Positions 26,621 through 37,422 are shown, numbered from the stretch's first letter. The stretch: 64,000 bases of DNA from Gammaproteobacteria bacterium (GCA_018830325.1 JAHJSQ010000040.1:1-64000), one strand, 5' to 3'. The notes: generated by a model not told the origin, from the sequence alone. A program made the numbers and translations.

Positions 26621-27361
26621 TCATAACAGCGCTCTGATTTCAGGATGATCCTGAAGCAATTTTTGTCTGAACGCCTCGATAGCCGTCTCGTCGTCACGTA
26701 TGTCTCTCGGAATGTCCACGCGGATTTCGCTGAGCGACTGCATCGGCGGCGGCGATAGAAATATCAGTCGGTCGGCTAACGCGATCGCTTCGCGCAAATC
26801 GTGCGTGACGAACAAGACCGTATGCGGGCGCTGTTGCCAGAGTCCTATCAACAATTCCCTGACCTGACGCGCGGTTGGAGCATCAAGCGACACGAAAGGC
26901 TCGTCCATCAATAGCACGTCGGGGTCGACCGCAAAGGCCCTGATGATCGAAACGCGCCGGCTCATGCCCAAAGACAGGCGCTCAGGGTAGACATGCTGGG
27001 CCTGCGTCAATTGCATCGTTTCGAGTAATGCGTCGACCGTTTTCGGATCGTAATCGCTAGGCAAGGTCAGCGTGATATTTTCTCTTACCGTTCGCCAGGG
27101 CAGCAGACGAGGGTTTTGGAATACGTAACCGATCTTCGGCGCTTTATGCTGTTGCTCCACAGTAATTTCGCCGCTGTAATCCTGATCGAGTCCGGCGATG
27201 ATGTTTAGCAGCGTAGTTTTGCCGCAGCCTGACGGCCCGACCAGGCAAATGAATTCGTTACTCGGCAAGGAGAGTTTTAAATCTGCAATCGCTCGGTGTA
27301 GGCCGGCTTGTCCGGCTGCGGGATAACTTTTGTTGATGATGTCGACAGTAATTGCGGTCAT
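26621..27361 (-). CDS. ABC transporter ATP-binding protein (nitrate/sulfonate/taurine type)
   Basis: The protein has Walker A GPSGCGKTT, the Q-loop YVFQNPRLLPWR, the signature LSLGMSRRVSIIRA (normally LSGGQ, here SLGMS), Walker B VLLMDEPF and the H-loop TH. It energises uptake with the permease whose stop overlaps its ATG (ATGA, 27358-27361). I start at ATG 27361 with AGGAAGG upstream, rather than at the GTG nine bases earlier. About 247 residues. The substrate is unknown. Confidence 0.88.
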   Translation of the reverse strand: MTAITVDIINKSYPAAGQAGLHRAIADLKLSLPSNEFICLVGPSGCGKTTLLNIIAGLDQDYSGEITVEQQHKAPKIGYVFQNPRLLPWRTVRENITLTLPSDYDPKTVDALLETMQLTQAQHVYPERLSLGMSRRVSIIRAFAVDPDVLLMDEPFVSLDAPTARQVRELLIGLWQQRPHTVLFVTHDLREAIALADRLIFLSPPPMQSLSEIRVDIPRDIRDDETAIEAFRQKLLQDHPEIRALL

Positions 27362-28119
27362 CGGCGCCACCTTCCTGCTTTTCGGTCGAGCGGTTTCAGA
27401 ATGAGCAGCTCGATCACTTGAATCACTGCAACGAACGCGATTGTATAGGCTAGAATCCCTGCGACGTCGAATAATTGAAAAAATAGGTGAAGTTGGTAAC
27501 CCATGCCGTTACTGCGGCCGAGCAGTTCGACGACGAGGATGATTTTCCAGATTAGGGCCAAGCCGGAACGTGTCGCGCCCATTACAAACGGATGCAGCTG
27601 CGGCCAGATGACATGACGCAACGTCTTGAGTTTGCTGAAACGATAGCAGCGGGCCATTTCCAGTAAATCCTTGTCAAGCGCTCGAGTGCCCTCGCGAATC
27701 GTGACGACGACATTCGGTAATTTGTTGATCACGACCGCAAGAATCGCGGCCGACTCGACCAGTCCGAACCAAACGTAGCAGAGAATGATCGTCACCAATG
27801 CCGGAATATTCAAAAAAATTACCAGCCAGTTGTCGAAGAAAACATCCAGTTTTTGGTTTCTGCCCAGTAAGATGCCAATTGCGCAACCGAGCAACATCGC
27901 GACAACAAAACTCGATATCAGTCTGAGCAGTGTCATGCCCAGATGATAAGGCAGTTGGCCGGATAAGGTTTCTTGCCAGAATACCTCGGCCACCGTTGCC
28001 GGCGTCGGTAGGCTATTGTCGCTGAGATAAAGAGCAAGGCCCTGCCATAGTCCTATAAAGAGCAGAATCGACAACAGATTGAGTGTTCTGTAATGGCTTA
28101 AGAATTTAGTTAAGGTCAT
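27358..28119 (-). CDS. ABC transporter permease (SsuC/TauC/NrtB family)
   Basis: A 253-residue inner-membrane protein with about six helices. The EAA-type cytoplasmic loop reads EMARCYRFSKLKTLRHVIWPQLHPFVMGATRSGLALIWK, which contacts the ATPase. It overlaps the ATPase gene by four bases and follows the binding-protein gene by 113 bases, so the operon order is binding protein, permease, ATPase, small secreted protein. Confidence 0.88.
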   Translation of the reverse strand: MTLTKFLSHYRTLNLLSILLFIGLWQGLALYLSDNSLPTPATVAEVFWQETLSGQLPYHLGMTLLRLISSFVVAMLLGCAIGILLGRNQKLDVFFDNWLVIFLNIPALVTIILCYVWFGLVESAAILAVVINKLPNVVVTIREGTRALDKDLLEMARCYRFSKLKTLRHVIWPQLHPFVMGATRSGLALIWKIILVVELLGRSNGMGYQLHLFFQLFDVAGILAYTIAFVAVIQVIELLILKPLDRKAGRWRR

Positions 28120-28232
28120 GTTTGGATTGAGTACAGCAACATTTCGTTGGATCCGCTGTTATTGACGAAAGAGCTTCCTTTTGTCATTTCGAGTTTTTGT
28201 AGGTATTCCTTAAATTTAATGACATCCAAACA

Positions 28233-29207
28233 TTACTCTTGATCTGTGACCCAAAAAGTGCCCGGCTGAAGATTGTCGTTTTTTCCGGTCAGTTTGTTGT
28301 GGCTCACCGTTTTCAAAATATGGTAGATGCGGTTAGCCGCATTTTTTTCATGGCTCCCCCATCGTTTTACGGTGCCTTCGCAGTAACGCTTACGTAGTAC
28401 GCTTTGAGTGTTCGTATCATCGGTTTGCGTTAACGGTAAGATTTTTTGCCAGGCTTCATCCGATTCGCATAGCAATGCGCGGGCTTGTCGGGTGGCTTGC
28501 AAAAAACCGGTCAGTGCTTGTTTATGTCGCTCGGCCCAGCTTTGTTTGAAGACATAGCCAAGAGTCGGAACCTCCTCTTCTATGCCTAGTGTTTTGATCA
28601 ACGCTTGACCATTGATAATTTGGCGATATCCTTGGGCTTCAAGTTTTGCGGCAAAATGCCAATATGTCATGACGGCATCAAGGCGGTTGCTGAGCATTTG
28701 CTGATTGAGTAAAGGTGGAGCGCCGTAGACCTTTTCGATAGATGAAGCGATTTCGCTATTGCCTTGTTTTTGGAAAACTGCTTGCATCAGCAACCCGTTT
28801 TTGTCGAGTTCTCCGCCGGCGATACCTAAGCGCTTATCTTTAAGGTCGTTTAGCGTTTTGATGGGGCTGTTTTCGGTAACGACGAGCCCGCCCGAGACAT
28901 TTGAGTAAGGATAAAATGAATAATCGGCGCCCATCGAGCGCAATTTCGATACCCATATCCAGTCGGAGACGATGATATCGACCGCGCCGGATTGTAGTGC
29001 GATTTTGCCGGCTTCAGGGTTGGCCAGAGGATGAATGGTCAATTTAAATTTGCCGGATTCGTCGAGTTTAGCGCTTTGTAAGGTTTGTACTTCCCAGGCT
29101 GCCGTACCGAACTCCAAAATGCCCAGGCGGATGGTAACGGGTTCTGTGGCGAAGCTGTTAAGCGAAAACAACAAGCCAAGCCATAAAAAGTGTAATTGTT
29201 TTTTCAT
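28233..29207 (-). CDS. ABC transporter substrate-binding protein (NMT1/TauA-like)
   Basis: Periplasmic binding protein with a signal peptide (MKKQLHFLWLGLLFSLNSFA) and a two-lobe fold: TIRLGILEFGTAAWEVQTL, AVDIIVSDWIWV and TLNDLKDKRLGIAGG. The ATG at 29207 is preferred, because AAGG directly abuts the one at 29216. The two cysteines LLCES and KRYCEGT may pair. The family takes up sulfonates, nitrate, pyrimidine precursors and similar molecules; the ligand here cannot be read. Confidence 0.85.
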   Translation of the reverse strand: MKKQLHFLWLGLLFSLNSFATEPVTIRLGILEFGTAAWEVQTLQSAKLDESGKFKLTIHPLANPEAGKIALQSGAVDIIVSDWIWVSKLRSMGADYSFYPYSNVSGGLVVTENSPIKTLNDLKDKRLGIAGGELDKNGLLMQAVFQKQGNSEIASSIEKVYGAPPLLNQQMLSNRLDAVMTYWHFAAKLEAQGYRQIINGQALIKTLGIEEEVPTLGYVFKQSWAERHKQALTGFLQATRQARALLCESDEAWQKILPLTQTDDTNTQSVLRKRYCEGTVKRWGSHEKNAANRIYHILKTVSHNKLTGKNDNLQPGTFWVTDQE

Positions 29208-29324
29208 TGGAGTCATCCTTATCTATTCGATAGTCAATAACCGAAACATTTTAACTCGTTTTGGTTCTGAAATGGGGCGGCTATGCTTCGCTCGGTTATG
29301 TTTGCGCTCCGCATGGCTTTTTGT

Positions 29325-29420
29325 TCGACGCTTACAGGGAAGTAAGCGGTAGACTGCGTCTGGAACCGGCAGTCGACGCTTACAGGGAGGTAAGCGGTAG
29401 ACTGCGTCTGGAACCGGCAG
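29325..29420. repeat. 48-bp tandem duplication
   Basis: Two 48-bp units (29325-29372 and 29373-29420) differ at one base (GGGAAG versus GGGAGG). Each contains CTTACAGGGA and TGGAACCGGCAGTCGA. They sit inside TTTTTGTTCGA..GAGCAA, a motif that is uninterrupted at 22865-22883. The rest of the 288-base spacer before moaA holds nothing recognised. Confidence 0.85.
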
Positions 29421-29495
29421 TCGAGAGCAATGCACTAAAACAGACTGTGAGCCGTATTGTGATAATATTGCCACATTAGTCAATCGATATTACTT

Positions 29496-30503
29496 ATGAG
29501 TTCATTATCCAACACGACGCAATTGATCGACCGCTTCGGTAGAATTGTTGATTATGTAAGAATTTCAATTACCGACCGCTGCGATTTTCGGTGCCAATAT
29601 TGTATGGCCGAAGACATGGTGTTTTTGCCGCGTGCACAAATTTTAACGCTCGAAGAAATCCATACGATAGCTCGGGCGTTTACTGAATTGGGCGTCAAAA
29701 AAATCCGTGTGACCGGGGGTGAGCCATTGGTGCGCAAAGGCGCATTGCAATTGCTCGAAAATCTGGGGCGTTTGTCGGGGCTGAATGAGCTGGTTCTAAC
29801 CACCAACGGTTCTCAATTGGCGCCGATGGCGCAGGCGATTAAATCGGCCGGCGTAAAGAGGCTCAATATCAGCTTGGATACGCTCGATGCAAAAAAATTT
29901 AAGGATATTACCCGAACCGGCGACTTACATCAGGTGTTGCGAGGTATCGAGGCGGCGAGAATAGCGCGGTTTAAACGTATCAAAATTAATGCCGTGATTT
30001 TGAAAAATCGTAATCATGAAGAAACGACCGATTTGGTTCAGTTTGCGATCGACCGTGATTTGGATATCAGTTTCATCGAAGAAATGCCGCTCGGTGTCAT
30101 CGGTAGCCACGATCGCGCCGAAGCTTATTATTCTAGCGATGACATTAAAGCCGATTTGGAACGGCATTTTAATTTGATTGCGAGTACCGAAAAAACCGGT
30201 GGACCTTCGAAATATTTCCAGGTTGCAGGAACTTCGACCAAGGTCGGGTTTATCTCGCCGCATAGCCACAATTTTTGTAGCACCTGCAACCGTGTCCGAT
30301 TGACCGTTGAAGGCCGATTGCTGTTGTGCCTCGGCAACGAGCACTCGGTCGATTTAAAAAAAGTCATTCGAGCGAATCCGGGGAATCTCGATGCGCTTAA
30401 AAATGCGATAGTCGAGGCGATGAAAATCAAACCCGAAAAGCATGAATTCAATCTAAACGAGCAACCGGTTATTTTTAGGCATATGAATATAACGGGGGGG
30501 TGA
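29496..30503 (+). CDS. moaA: GTP 3',8-cyclase MoaA
   Basis: A radical-SAM enzyme that, with MoaC, makes cyclic pyranopterin phosphate for molybdenum cofactor. The N-terminal cluster motif has Cys29, Cys33 and Cys36 (CDFRCQYC). The C-terminal cluster uses CSTCNRVRLTVEGRLLLCLG. The protein ends in GG, which is required for activity in the family. It is 335 residues, the standard length. No moaC or riboswitch is adjacent. Confidence 0.96.
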   Translation: MSSLSNTTQLIDRFGRIVDYVRISITDRCDFRCQYCMAEDMVFLPRAQILTLEEIHTIARAFTELGVKKIRVTGGEPLVRKGALQLLENLGRLSGLNELVLTTNGSQLAPMAQAIKSAGVKRLNISLDTLDAKKFKDITRTGDLHQVLRGIEAARIARFKRIKINAVILKNRNHEETTDLVQFAIDRDLDISFIEEMPLGVIGSHDRAEAYYSSDDIKADLERHFNLIASTEKTGGPSKYFQVAGTSTKVGFISPHSHNFCSTCNRVRLTVEGRLLLCLGNEHSVDLKKVIRANPGNLDALKNAIVEAMKIKPEKHEFNLNEQPVIFRHMNITGG

Positions 30504-30740
30504 GGGGATAATTTGGTGAGCAGTAAGCAGTGAATAGTGCGTTCTTTTATCCTCGCCAAATACATCCTGCAGATGCTAACAATTAGATGTTTTTTCGCGT
30601 AATAGTCCTCGAAGGCAATAATAGCCTGATGTATAGATAGCAAGCATTTTCTTAAGCCCATCAGTCGGAATCTTGTATTTCGCATTCTATTTCCTGATTA
30701 CTTAGAGCCTTCAGCCAATTTGCTTTAGCTTAGAGCTCCC

Positions 30741-31186
30741 GCCCGGGCCCCGTTAGGCCGCGCCGAGCACTGGCGACTTTGCCGAGAATAGCCCGCTAGG
30801 GGAGCGGCAGGGATGCCGCTCGTTTTCGGAGGGCTAGGGATAGCCCTTCCGAAAACCCTCGGCAAAATCGTCAGCGCGCAGGATACAGCGGCCTCCGGGT
30901 GTCTGCTGACTCGCGCCATCCAGGCGCTCGCACTTCGTGCGCCTTTGGCGCCCCAATCCGCTCCCGGCGGATTGGTCTTTTGGATACTTTTCTTTGGACA
31001 AGCAAAGACAAAATCGCCTGGAGCGATTTTGAACAGCTTTAGCTGGCCTGCAGGGCGAAACCCAGGGATGGGTTTCGTAGCAGTATCGCGGCTGTCGTTC
31101 CGCGAACCGACTCCACATAAGCGTCGCGATAGCGACACAAAACCTTGTTTGGACTTCAAATAGGCTGAAGCTTATACGTAATCAGG
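30741..31186 (+). repeat. R3 element, copy 2 (longer)
   Basis: The left and right parts match 4752-5107; the middle here is longer. Several palindromic stretches occur (GGGAGCGGCAGG..GCCGCTC; AAAATCGCC.GGAGCGATTTT). Overlapping frames on both strands are artefacts of the repeat. The spacer 30504-31231 contains no other feature. Confidence 0.75.
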
Positions 31187-31231
31187 TTCTATTTTTATCA
31201 ACCCGTAACTTTATTTCCTCATCTGAAAATT

Positions 31232-32509
31232 ATGACATTCGAATCTCTTGGGCTTATTGCCCAACTCCAAACAGCCGTTGCGGAACAGGGTTATGAAACG
31301 CCTACGCCGATACAGCAAAAAGCCATCCCGCTAATTCTTGAAGGACGCGATGTCATGGCCGGCGCGCAAACCGGAACCGGTAAGACGGCCGGTTTCGCGT
31401 TACCGATCCTGCAGCGGTTGGGCGAGACGATTAACAAAAAACCTCGGCCGGTTCGTGCATTGGTCTTGGTGCCGACTCGCGAATTGGCAGTACAAGTGCA
31501 TCAAAGTTTCAAGGATTACGGCAAGCATGTTGCGTTGTTTAGTGAGGTGGTTTTCGGTGGCGTGAGCATGAACGGCCAGGCTCAACAATTGCGGCGCGGT
31601 TGCGATATTGTTGTCGCTACGCCGGGGCGATTGCTAGATCATGCTCGTCAAGGCAATGTCGATTTGGGGCGAGTCGAAATATTGGTTCTTGATGAAGCCG
31701 ACCGAATGTTGGATATGGGGTTCAAGCGTGAGGTCGATGCAATACTGGCATTGCTGCCTAATCAGCGTCAAAATTTGTTATTTTCGGCGACGTTTTCTAA
31801 TGAGATAAAAGCTCTGGCAGGGCGGTTACTGCATGATCCGGTCGCAATTGAAGCACCGCGGCAAACGATCGATGCCGATACCGTCGAACAACGTATTTAT
31901 CCGATTAAGCGCGAATACAAGCGGGAATTATTATCTTACCTGATCGGCAGCGGTAATTGGCGACAAGTCTTGGTGTTTGTTAGAACCCGGCATGGAGCAG
32001 ACCGTTTGGCCGAACAATTAATCAAGGATGGTATTCGGACTGGGGTATTGCACGGTGATAAATCTCAAGGCGCGAGGATGCGTGCTTTGGCGGGATTCAA
32101 AGCCGGGAAGATAGCGGTTTTAGTCGCGACCGATATTGCCGCGCGTGGTCTCGATATCGATCAATTGCCGCACGTAGTTAATTTCGATTTGCCATCCGTG
32201 GCCGAGGATTATGTGCATCGTATTGGCAGAACCGGTCGCGCAGGATGGGTCGGCGAGGCTATTTCGCTCGTTTGTCCGGAGGAAGCGCCGATGCTCTTGG
32301 CGATTGAGAAATTATTAAAACGGTCGATACCTCGCGTCGCCGATACCGGTTACGAAACTGTTTCATTGGAGGTTCGGTCGGGGGCGGAAAAAAAGGATAA
32401 AAAACGTATTGCACGTAATGTTCCGCCCGTTAAAAACAGAGCACATCGAGCGGCTTCCGTTAATAAAAAACGAGGAAACCGGCAAGACAAGCGGTTGCGG
32501 AAAACTTGA
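31232..32509 (+). CDS. rhlE: DEAD-box RNA helicase, RhlE type
   Basis: An ATP-dependent RNA helicase for ribosome assembly or mRNA turnover. Motifs in order: Q motif ([10 protein letters not shown]), Walker A AQTGTGKT (about residues 44-51), [17 protein letters not shown] (154-157), SAT, the ARGLDI stretch and [10 protein letters not shown]. The ~60-residue C-terminal tail is basic ([20 protein letters not shown]), as in RhlE. It starts 46 bases after the end of the R3 repeat, with a weak ribosome binding site. Confidence 0.93.
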   Translation: MTFESLGLIAQLQTAVAEQGYETPTPIQQKAIPLILEGRDVMAGAQTGTGKTAGFALPILQRLGETINKKPRPVRALVLVPTRELAVQVHQSFKDYGKHVALFSEVVFGGVSMNGQAQQLRRGCDIVVATPGRLLDHARQGNVDLGRVEILVLDEADRMLDMGFKREVDAILALLPNQRQNLLFSATFSNEIKALAGRLLHDPVAIEAPRQTIDADTVEQRIYPIKREYKRELLSYLIGSGNWRQVLVFVRTRHGADRLAEQLIKDGIRTGVLHGDKSQGARMRALAGFKAGKIAVLVATDIAARGLDIDQLPHVVNFDLPSVAEDYVHRIGRTGRAGWVGEAISLVCPEEAPMLLAIEKLLKRSIPRVADTGYETVSLEVRSGAEKKDKKRIARNVPPVKNRAHRAASVNKKRGNRQDKRLRKT

Positions 32510-32854
32510 ACATATCGAGGGTAGAATTCGCCTTATGCCTATCGCATCAAATTTCGGTATTAGCGGATGGATACGCCGGTGATTAACAGTCCCTCGTTTA
32601 GCTTCAGGTGACCCTGTCCTTAAGTTAGCGAAAATCCTAGATTTTCGCTCCTTCCCGAGGCTTACTCGAGCGATTTGACTTGGTTCAGCAGTGATCGCTG
32701 CAAGCGAAGGAGCATTGGCTTCTTTTTCGCTTGAATCTCGAATCTAGAGCTTCACTTATCGGTTTCCCAAGCAAGGAGCTTGGGAAATAGCAGAAACGAG
32801 GAGACCGGCAACGCAAGCGCCTGGGGGAGGCTTGAATCTACATCATGCCCATTT
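32510..32854. other. Intergenic spacer after rhlE
   Basis: It holds a palindrome of the TTTCCCAAG..CTTGGGAAA type (32762-32788) and no gene. The rest shows nothing I recognise. Confidence 0.6.
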
Positions 32855-33982
32855 CTAATCAACCAAGCTCAACAAAATCCCGGCCGCGACGGCGGAGCCG
32901 ATCACGCCGGCAACGTTCGGTCCCATTGCATGCATCAGTAGGAAGTTATGCGGGTTGCTTTCAAGGCCTAGCTTATTGGCTACCCTGGCCGCCATCGGGA
33001 CCGCCGATACGCCGGCCGCGCCTATTAGCGGGTTGACCGGTGTTTTGCTGAATTTATTCATGATTTTTGCCATGATGACGCCGGCGGCAGTGCCGATGCA
33101 AAAAGCGATCGCGCCTAAGCCTAAAATACCGAGTGTTTCGAATTTCAGAAATGCTTCGGCGCTCAACTTAGAGCCGACCGAAAGGCCTAAGAAAATCGTG
33201 ACTATGTTGATTAATTCGTTTTGCGCGGTCTTGCTCAGACGGTCGACTGCCCCGCAAGTATTCATTAGGTTGCCTAAACAAAACATGCCTACTAAGGGTG
33301 CGGCGGAAGGCAAAAGCAAGGCCGTTAACAGCAATAACAGCAGTGGGAACAAGATTTTTTCGGATTTGCTGACGGCTCTCAGCTGCTCCATTTCGATCAT
33401 GCGCTCTTTTTCCGTAGTCAATGCACGCATGATCGGCGGCTGAATGAGCGGCACCAGCGCCATATAGGAATAAGCGGCAACTGCGATCGCTCCGAGCAAG
33501 TCGGGGGCTAGTTTCGAAGCAACATAGATAGCCGTAGGCCCGTCGGCGCCGCCGATAATGGCGATTGCAGCGGCATCCTTAAGCGAAAACTCGAGGCCTG
33601 GTACCATGTTTAGCGCTAATGCGCCTAACAATGTTGAAAAAATACCGAATTGAGCCGCAGCGCCTAGTAATAAAGTCTTCGGGTTGGCCAGCATCGGTCC
33701 GAAGTCCGTCATTGCGCCGACGCCCATGAATATCAATAATGGAAATATGCCGGTTTTAATGCCGAAATATAAATAGTATAAGAGACCGCCTGCTTCCGCC
33801 ATGTCTGCAATCGGTATGTTGCTAAGTATTGCGCCGAAACCGATCGGCAAAAGTAATAGAGGCTCAAAACCTTTCTTGATGGCCAAGAACAGAAGCAAAA
33901 AACCTACCATCATCATAAAAGCCTGGCCGATTTCGATGTTGTAGATCCCGGTGCTTTGCCAGAGCGAATTTAAATTTTCCAT
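32855..33982 (-). CDS. oadB: Oxaloacetate decarboxylase, sodium-pumping beta subunit
   Basis: A membrane protein of 375 residues with about nine helices that couples decarboxylation of carboxybiotin to sodium export. Family landmarks are [39 protein letters not shown], the sodium-site motif [10 protein letters not shown], and the C-terminal [23 protein letters not shown] with [23 protein letters not shown]. oadA lies upstream on the same strand but 723 bases away, with an R1 repeat between. No gamma subunit gene is seen nearby. Confidence 0.93.
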   Translation of the reverse strand: MENLNSLWQSTGIYNIEIGQAFMMMVGFLLLFLAIKKGFEPLLLLPIGFGAILSNIPIADMAEAGGLLYYLYFGIKTGIFPLLIFMGVGAMTDFGPMLANPKTLLLGAAAQFGIFSTLLGALALNMVPGLEFSLKDAAAIAIIGGADGPTAIYVASKLAPDLLGAIAVAAYSYMALVPLIQPPIMRALTTEKERMIEMEQLRAVSKSEKILFPLLLLLLTALLLPSAAPLVGMFCLGNLMNTCGAVDRLSKTAQNELINIVTIFLGLSVGSKLSAEAFLKFETLGILGLGAIAFCIGTAAGVIMAKIMNKFSKTPVNPLIGAAGVSAVPMAARVANKLGLESNPHNFLLMHAMGPNVAGVIGSAVAAGILLSLVD

Positions 33983-34157
33983 AAATGATCTCGATTAAAG
34001 TTGATTTTTATTCTGAATAGTTGTTGAGTGCATCACGCATTAGCAGTAATTATTTTTCATCCTCCATCGTTCTCACGCTCCGGCGTGGGAATGCATACCG
34101 ATCTTGCCTCGGCTGACAAGGTATGGGTTCCCACGGAGGACCGAGGGAACCAGAAAA

Positions 34158-34429
34158 AAATTACTGTTTTGCAATCTTAGCTAATGAGGCCTCGATACCA
34201 TTTTTTGTCGCCCAACGTTCCCGACTTTCCCTCACCTAGCGTTAGGTGAGGGACGATCTGGGGATCGCTCCCACAGAGCATCTGGCCTCCTTGTGGGAGC
34301 GACGCCTTCGTCGCGATTTCGAAGCCACTGATGTTCAATATCCGCAGATTTATCAAACAGCACCGTTTCCAGGTATACGATGACCTCTGTTTAGCAAGTT
34401 TACCGATACTTGTGTATAACGGCGAGCGC
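34158..34429 (-). repeat. R1 element, copy 2, between oadA and oadB
   Basis: The end GTATAACGGCGAGCGC (34414-34429) is the R1 left terminus in reverse complement. Identity with the other copies continues to about 34158, including the palindrome at 34228-34253. The other terminus is missing and replaced by a different hairpin (34080-34150, with CTCACGCTCCGGCGTGGGA and a GGTATGGGTTCCCACGGAGG stretch). The remainder of the 723-base spacer holds no gene. Confidence 0.85.
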
Positions 34430-34705
34430 AGAGCGTGGGAACGATAATTGTCGGGGGACTGAATAGTTACCATTACCAGAGACAAAGCCAGGAATTAGGA
34501 AACGCTAATGGACTGAATTCATTAACCTGAGGCTTTATTATAAATTGAAGAGAGCTTCTATTTATCCTCATTCGGCGCGTCTTGATCCTTTATTTAAAGA
34601 AGGGGTTGGGTTTCGGGAAGGTGCCGGTGCGATGTTGAGGGTAGGACCGTTCATGCTTTGGCGGTGCTAGGCACGAACGGTGGTTTATCTCTTGCTCTTG
34701 TGACT

Positions 34706-36490
34706 TTATAAGGTAATCAGTGCGTCGCCGACCGTTACCGAAGAGCCTTCCTTTATATGGACGATAGATACCGTGCCGCTGGTTTTTGAGCGAACTTCGG
34801 TTTCCATTTTCATCGCCTCCAGGATCACGACCACGTCGCCGGCTTTTACCGGGCTGCCTATTCCGACATTGATCTTCAAGATGTTACCGGCCATTGGCGC
34901 TTGAACGACGGTGCCGCCGGAGCTAACTGGCTGAGCAGTTTCTGATGGTGGCGTTGCAGGCTTGATGTCGAATGTTGTTCCGCCCGGCGCAACCGAGACA
35001 TTAAAGGTTTTGCCGTCTACATTGACGCTGTAGGTTTCGGCTTGACCGGCGGTTTTTTGCGGTGCGGTCGGAACGGGGACTGCGGATTCATTCGAAGGCG
35101 GTGCTTCGAATGCTTCGGCCTGGCCGCGATGGCTAATGAATTTCCAGCCGATTTGGGCGAATAAGCCATAAATCAGTGCGTCTTCTTCGAGATTGTCGGC
35201 TAATGTTACGCCTTCTTCCTTGGCTTTGGCGCGGACTTCCTCGATTAATTTATCCATTTCGGGGTCCAGCAAGTCGGCTGGACGGCAGGTGATCGGTTTG
35301 GCGCCGTCCAGCACCTTGGCTTGAAGTTCGGCATTGACCGGAGCCGGCGTAGCACCGTATTCGCCTTTCAGTACACCGGCGGATTCCTTGGTGATGGTTT
35401 TATAGCGTTCGCCGGTCAATACATTGATGACCGCTTGCGTACCGACGATTTGCGATGTGGGTGTCACAAGTGGAATGAAGCCTAGGTCTTCTCGGACTCG
35501 CGGTATTTCTTCCAAGACCTCATCGAAACGGTCGGCGGCATTTTGTTCCTTTAATTGGCTTTCCATGTTGGTCAGCATTCCGCCGGGTACTTGGCTGGTC
35601 AGAATGCGGCTATCGACGCCTTTTAAATTGCCTTCGAAACGTGCGTATTTTTTGCGAATTTCTCGGAAATAGGCGGCAATGTCTTCTAATTGCTTGATGT
35701 TGAGTCCGGTATCTCTCACTTGCCCCTCAAGTGCGGCAACCATGGTTTCGGTCGGACTGTGTCCGTAAGTCATGCTAAGCGAGGAAATTGCCGTATCGAC
35801 ATTGTCAATACCGGCTTCGGCGGCTTTAATCAGTGTTCCGACGCTCAGTCCGGTTGTGGCGTGGCAATGTAAATGCACCGGAATCGATAAGCTTTGTTTG
35901 AGGCGGCCAACTAATTCATAAGCGATATAGGGCGTCAATAAGCCAGCCATATCCTTGATACATACTGAATGCGCGCCCATGTCTTCGATTTGTTTGCCTT
36001 GATCGATCCACATGTCGAGCGTATGTACCGGGCTGACCGTGTAAGAAATGGTGCCTTGGGCGTGTTTGTCCGTGGCTAGTACCGCTTTTACCGCGCGCTC
36101 GATATTGCGCATATCGTTCATTGCGTCGAAAATTCGAAAGACGTCGATACCATTGACCGCACAACGTTCGACGAATTTGTCGACGACATCGTCGGCATAA
36201 TGCCGATAACCGAGAATATTTTGGCCGCGAAACAGCATTTGTTGGGGGGTATTGGGCATTGCAGCCTTCAGTTGGCGAAGGCGTTCCCATGGATCTTCGC
36301 CCAAATAGCGGATGCAGGCGTCGAATGTGGCGCCGCCCCAGGTTTCCAAAGACCAGTAGCCGACTTTATCAAGTTTTTCACAGATCGGTAGCATGTCTTC
36401 GATGCGAAGGCGGGTCGCCAGAATCGACTGGTGTGCGTCGCGTAATACGACTTCCGTGATTCCTAAAGGTTTGGTGTTGGCTGCTGTCAT
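34706..36490 (-). CDS. oadA: Oxaloacetate decarboxylase alpha subunit (biotin-carrying)
   Basis: The 594-residue protein has an N-terminal carboxyltransferase TIM barrel ([14 protein letters not shown] at the start; [20 protein letters not shown] with metal-binding His) and a middle PYC_OADA-like helical region. A Pro/Ala-rich linker (~490-525) then leads to a C-terminal biotinyl domain with the biotin lysine in EAMKMETEV. It decarboxylates oxaloacetate (or works in reverse) with OadB. GGAG lies upstream of the ATG. A role in anaplerosis or the sodium cycle is inferred. Confidence 0.93.
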   Translation of the reverse strand: MTAANTKPLGITEVVLRDAHQSILATRLRIEDMLPICEKLDKVGYWSLETWGGATFDACIRYLGEDPWERLRQLKAAMPNTPQQMLFRGQNILGYRHYADDVVDKFVERCAVNGIDVFRIFDAMNDMRNIERAVKAVLATDKHAQGTISYTVSPVHTLDMWIDQGKQIEDMGAHSVCIKDMAGLLTPYIAYELVGRLKQSLSIPVHLHCHATTGLSVGTLIKAAEAGIDNVDTAISSLSMTYGHSPTETMVAALEGQVRDTGLNIKQLEDIAAYFREIRKKYARFEGNLKGVDSRILTSQVPGGMLTNMESQLKEQNAADRFDEVLEEIPRVREDLGFIPLVTPTSQIVGTQAVINVLTGERYKTITKESAGVLKGEYGATPAPVNAELQAKVLDGAKPITCRPADLLDPEMDKLIEEVRAKAKEEGVTLADNLEEDALIYGLFAQIGWKFISHRGQAEAFEAPPSNESAVPVPTAPQKTAGQAETYSVNVDGKTFNVSVAPGGTTFDIKPATPPSETAQPVSSGGTVVQAPMAGNILKINVGIGSPVKAGDVVVILEAMKMETEVRSKTSGTVSIVHIKEGSSVTVGDALITL

Positions 36491-36572
36491 AGCTTGGGTT
36501 CTCCGTGGACCTTATGGGAGGTCAAATCATTAAAAGTTGATGCGACTTTAAGTTTTAACCAGGGTGTTCAAT

Positions 36573-36781
36573 TATACCCGTCGTAGCTCAAAATTCGGCG
36601 CCTGGGTGTCCGCTAAAGGACGCCGTGAATACGTCCATGTAGGCTCTATGCCAGCTCCATGCTGGCAAAGCCTTTATGAGCGCCATGGATGGCGTGAATG
36701 TCGATTTTGCAGGAACAAAAATCGACCGGACACCCAGGCACCTCCTCTGGCCCTGCCGAAATTTGAAGTGCGAAAGGTATA
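36573..36781. repeat. R2 element, copy without the nested insertion
   Basis: This 209-bp copy shows the clearest ends. Its first and last ~27 bases are imperfect inverted repeats (about six mismatches), both beginning TATACC when read inward. It contains the undivided site CCGTGAATACG (36624-36634), which is split by the nested hairpin in the copies at 25926 and 56630. Confidence 0.85.
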
Positions 36782-37422
36782 ACTTCGGTTGCAATTAAAA
36801 AAGGCGCTTGGCGGCGAGTATGGTTAGTATCTGGAGTCCTACGGCAGATGCAAATGGGCTGAAATTAAAGTCGTTTGGCATGCATTATATTGAAAAAACA
36901 AGGCAACATCATCTTGAATTGCTTTGCGGGAAAAACGAGCGGGCCTTGGTTATGAGAATATTCGAGGCTTAGGCGTTGCGGTTTTATGTCGTTTTCGCAT
37001 CGGTTTCATAGCATGGACTTATTTCATTTAGTATAGCGTTGAGACATAACTGTTATGCTTGAGGGCGGTATCTCTTCGGTGCAAAGGCTTATGACGCAGT
37101 GATTGCTGCACCTAAACTGTGCTTTTGTTTGTTAATGCGCCCTATAAAAGGACGGTTGCTTTTATGTTGGGAGATGTTTTATTTTCTTATGTGTTGTTTG
37201 TTAAGTGTATTTTAATATTGGCACATTATCTGCCTTAGACAAGTTGGGTTGTATCTTTAATGCTACAATTTGCGTAAAACGCAACAAAAGCTACGCTTAA
37301 ATCATGGCGAATCAATAGGGTTAGGCGCTTTAGTTAATAAGCAAGATTAATTTAAGTTAGTCGAATAACTGATTCACAAGAATGTTTTCCGATAGCTACT
37401 CTACTTAAAAAAGGCGACACTT
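36782..37422. other. Spacer upstream of the porin gene
   Basis: AT-rich, about 640 bases, with no gene I can support and no repeat from the window's families. It probably contains the porin promoter, which I cannot place. Confidence 0.5.

Noticed and set aside
29223..29483. Frames with a repeated LPVPDAVYRLPPCKRR peptide
   Set aside because: Produced by the 48-bp tandem duplication, which is intergenic.
30725..31163. Overlapping 94-144-codon frames in R3
   Set aside because: High-GC repeat with open frames on both strands; no family match and the same DNA is broken at 4752.
34177..34485. 102-codon frame on the minus strand
   Set aside because: R1 repeat artefact, see 4304-4654.
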